NCBI GenBank assembly: GCA_910584285.1
Contig: CAJTYK010000026.1
Location: 1-28,388 of the forward strand
Length of the DNA stretch: 28,388 bases
Origin: an uncultured Oscillospiraceae bacterium
Lineage (GTDB): Bacteria > Bacillota > Clostridia > Oscillospirales > Oscillospiraceae
Direction of reading: 5' to 3'
Under the pieces are notes generated by a model, which worked only from the letters and a program-made list of their open reading frames with translations, searched no databases and was not told the origin of the DNA. This document shows positions 28,372-28,388 of the stretch, piece after piece; positions within the stretch are counted from its first letter, which is position 1, and the number at the start of each line of letters is the position of its first letter. Both the position numbers and the translations under genes were made by a program.

Positions 28372-28377
28372 TAGAAT
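28372..28377 (+). promoter_or_regulatory. Possible extended -10 promoter element at the right edge
   Basis: TAGAAT preceded by TGA, an extended -10 on the plus strand, with no clear -35 at 17 nt. GGGAAAGAGGG follows at the window end. It may serve a gene outside the window. Confidence 0.3.
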
Positions 28378-28388
28378 GGGAAAGAGGG

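Noticed and set aside
1..28388. CRISPR arrays, tRNA or rRNA genes, insertion sequences, prophage genes
   Set aside because: None was seen. The only repeats are the short arrays and the foldback element listed.

Overview
The window looks like chromosome from a high-GC, motile member of the Bacillota, most likely class Clostridia and Oscillospiraceae-like. The evidence is the clostridial flg/fli gene order (flgB-flgC-fliE-fliF-fliG-fliH-fliI-fliJ-fliK-flgD-TIGR02530-flgE-flbD), AGGAGG-type ribosome binding sites, sigma-A promoters, a YesM/YesN two-component pair beside a sugar ABC transporter, and a DUF1846 protein. The genus is inference. All genes but the last are on the minus strand.

Positions 1-10810 (minus): most of a flagellar basal body / hook / export operon. 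It starts at flgB behind a strong sigma-A promoter (10983-11011) and runs off the left edge inside flbD. It encodes rod proteins FlgB and FlgC, the FliE adaptor, MS ring FliF, switch protein FliG, export ATPase complex FliH/FliI/FliJ, hook-length ruler FliK, hook cap FlgD, a TIGR02530 protein and hook FlgE. Motor and later export genes would lie beyond the window.

Positions 11205-16234 (minus): a three-gene signalling operon directly upstream of the flagellar operon. It encodes a REC/HD-GYP/PAS-like/GGDEF protein (TTG start), a stand-alone Hpt protein, and a membrane hybrid histidine kinase with two receiver domains. The parts form a candidate phosphorelay ending on a c-di-GMP enzyme. Its promoter is preceded by three AAATTGA repeats at an exact 12-bp period.

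Positions 16431-26385 (minus): a disaccharide uptake and phosphorolysis locus. In transcription order it is a GH94 phosphorylase, a phosphohexomutase, a YesM-type kinase, a lipoprotein sugar-binding protein, two permeases and a YesN-type regulator. No ABC ATPase is present. The likely route is import of a beta-linked disaccharide, phosphorolysis to a sugar-1-phosphate, and isomerisation to the 6-phosphate. The GH94 sequence resembles chitobiose phosphorylase as much as or more than cellobiose phosphorylase, so the substrate is open.

Positions 26386-28388: a divergent promoter region with a near-perfect palindrome, then a plus-strand DUF1846 gene. Beyond it is about 300 bp of lower-GC, gene-free DNA holding a long foldback repeat of about 160 bp. 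A related fragment of this repeat forms the 3' end of the YesM-type kinase gene. This repeat, the c-di-GMP phosphorelay beside the flagellar operon, and the GH94 locus are the most interesting parts. I saw no tRNA, rRNA, CRISPR array, transposase or phage gene.
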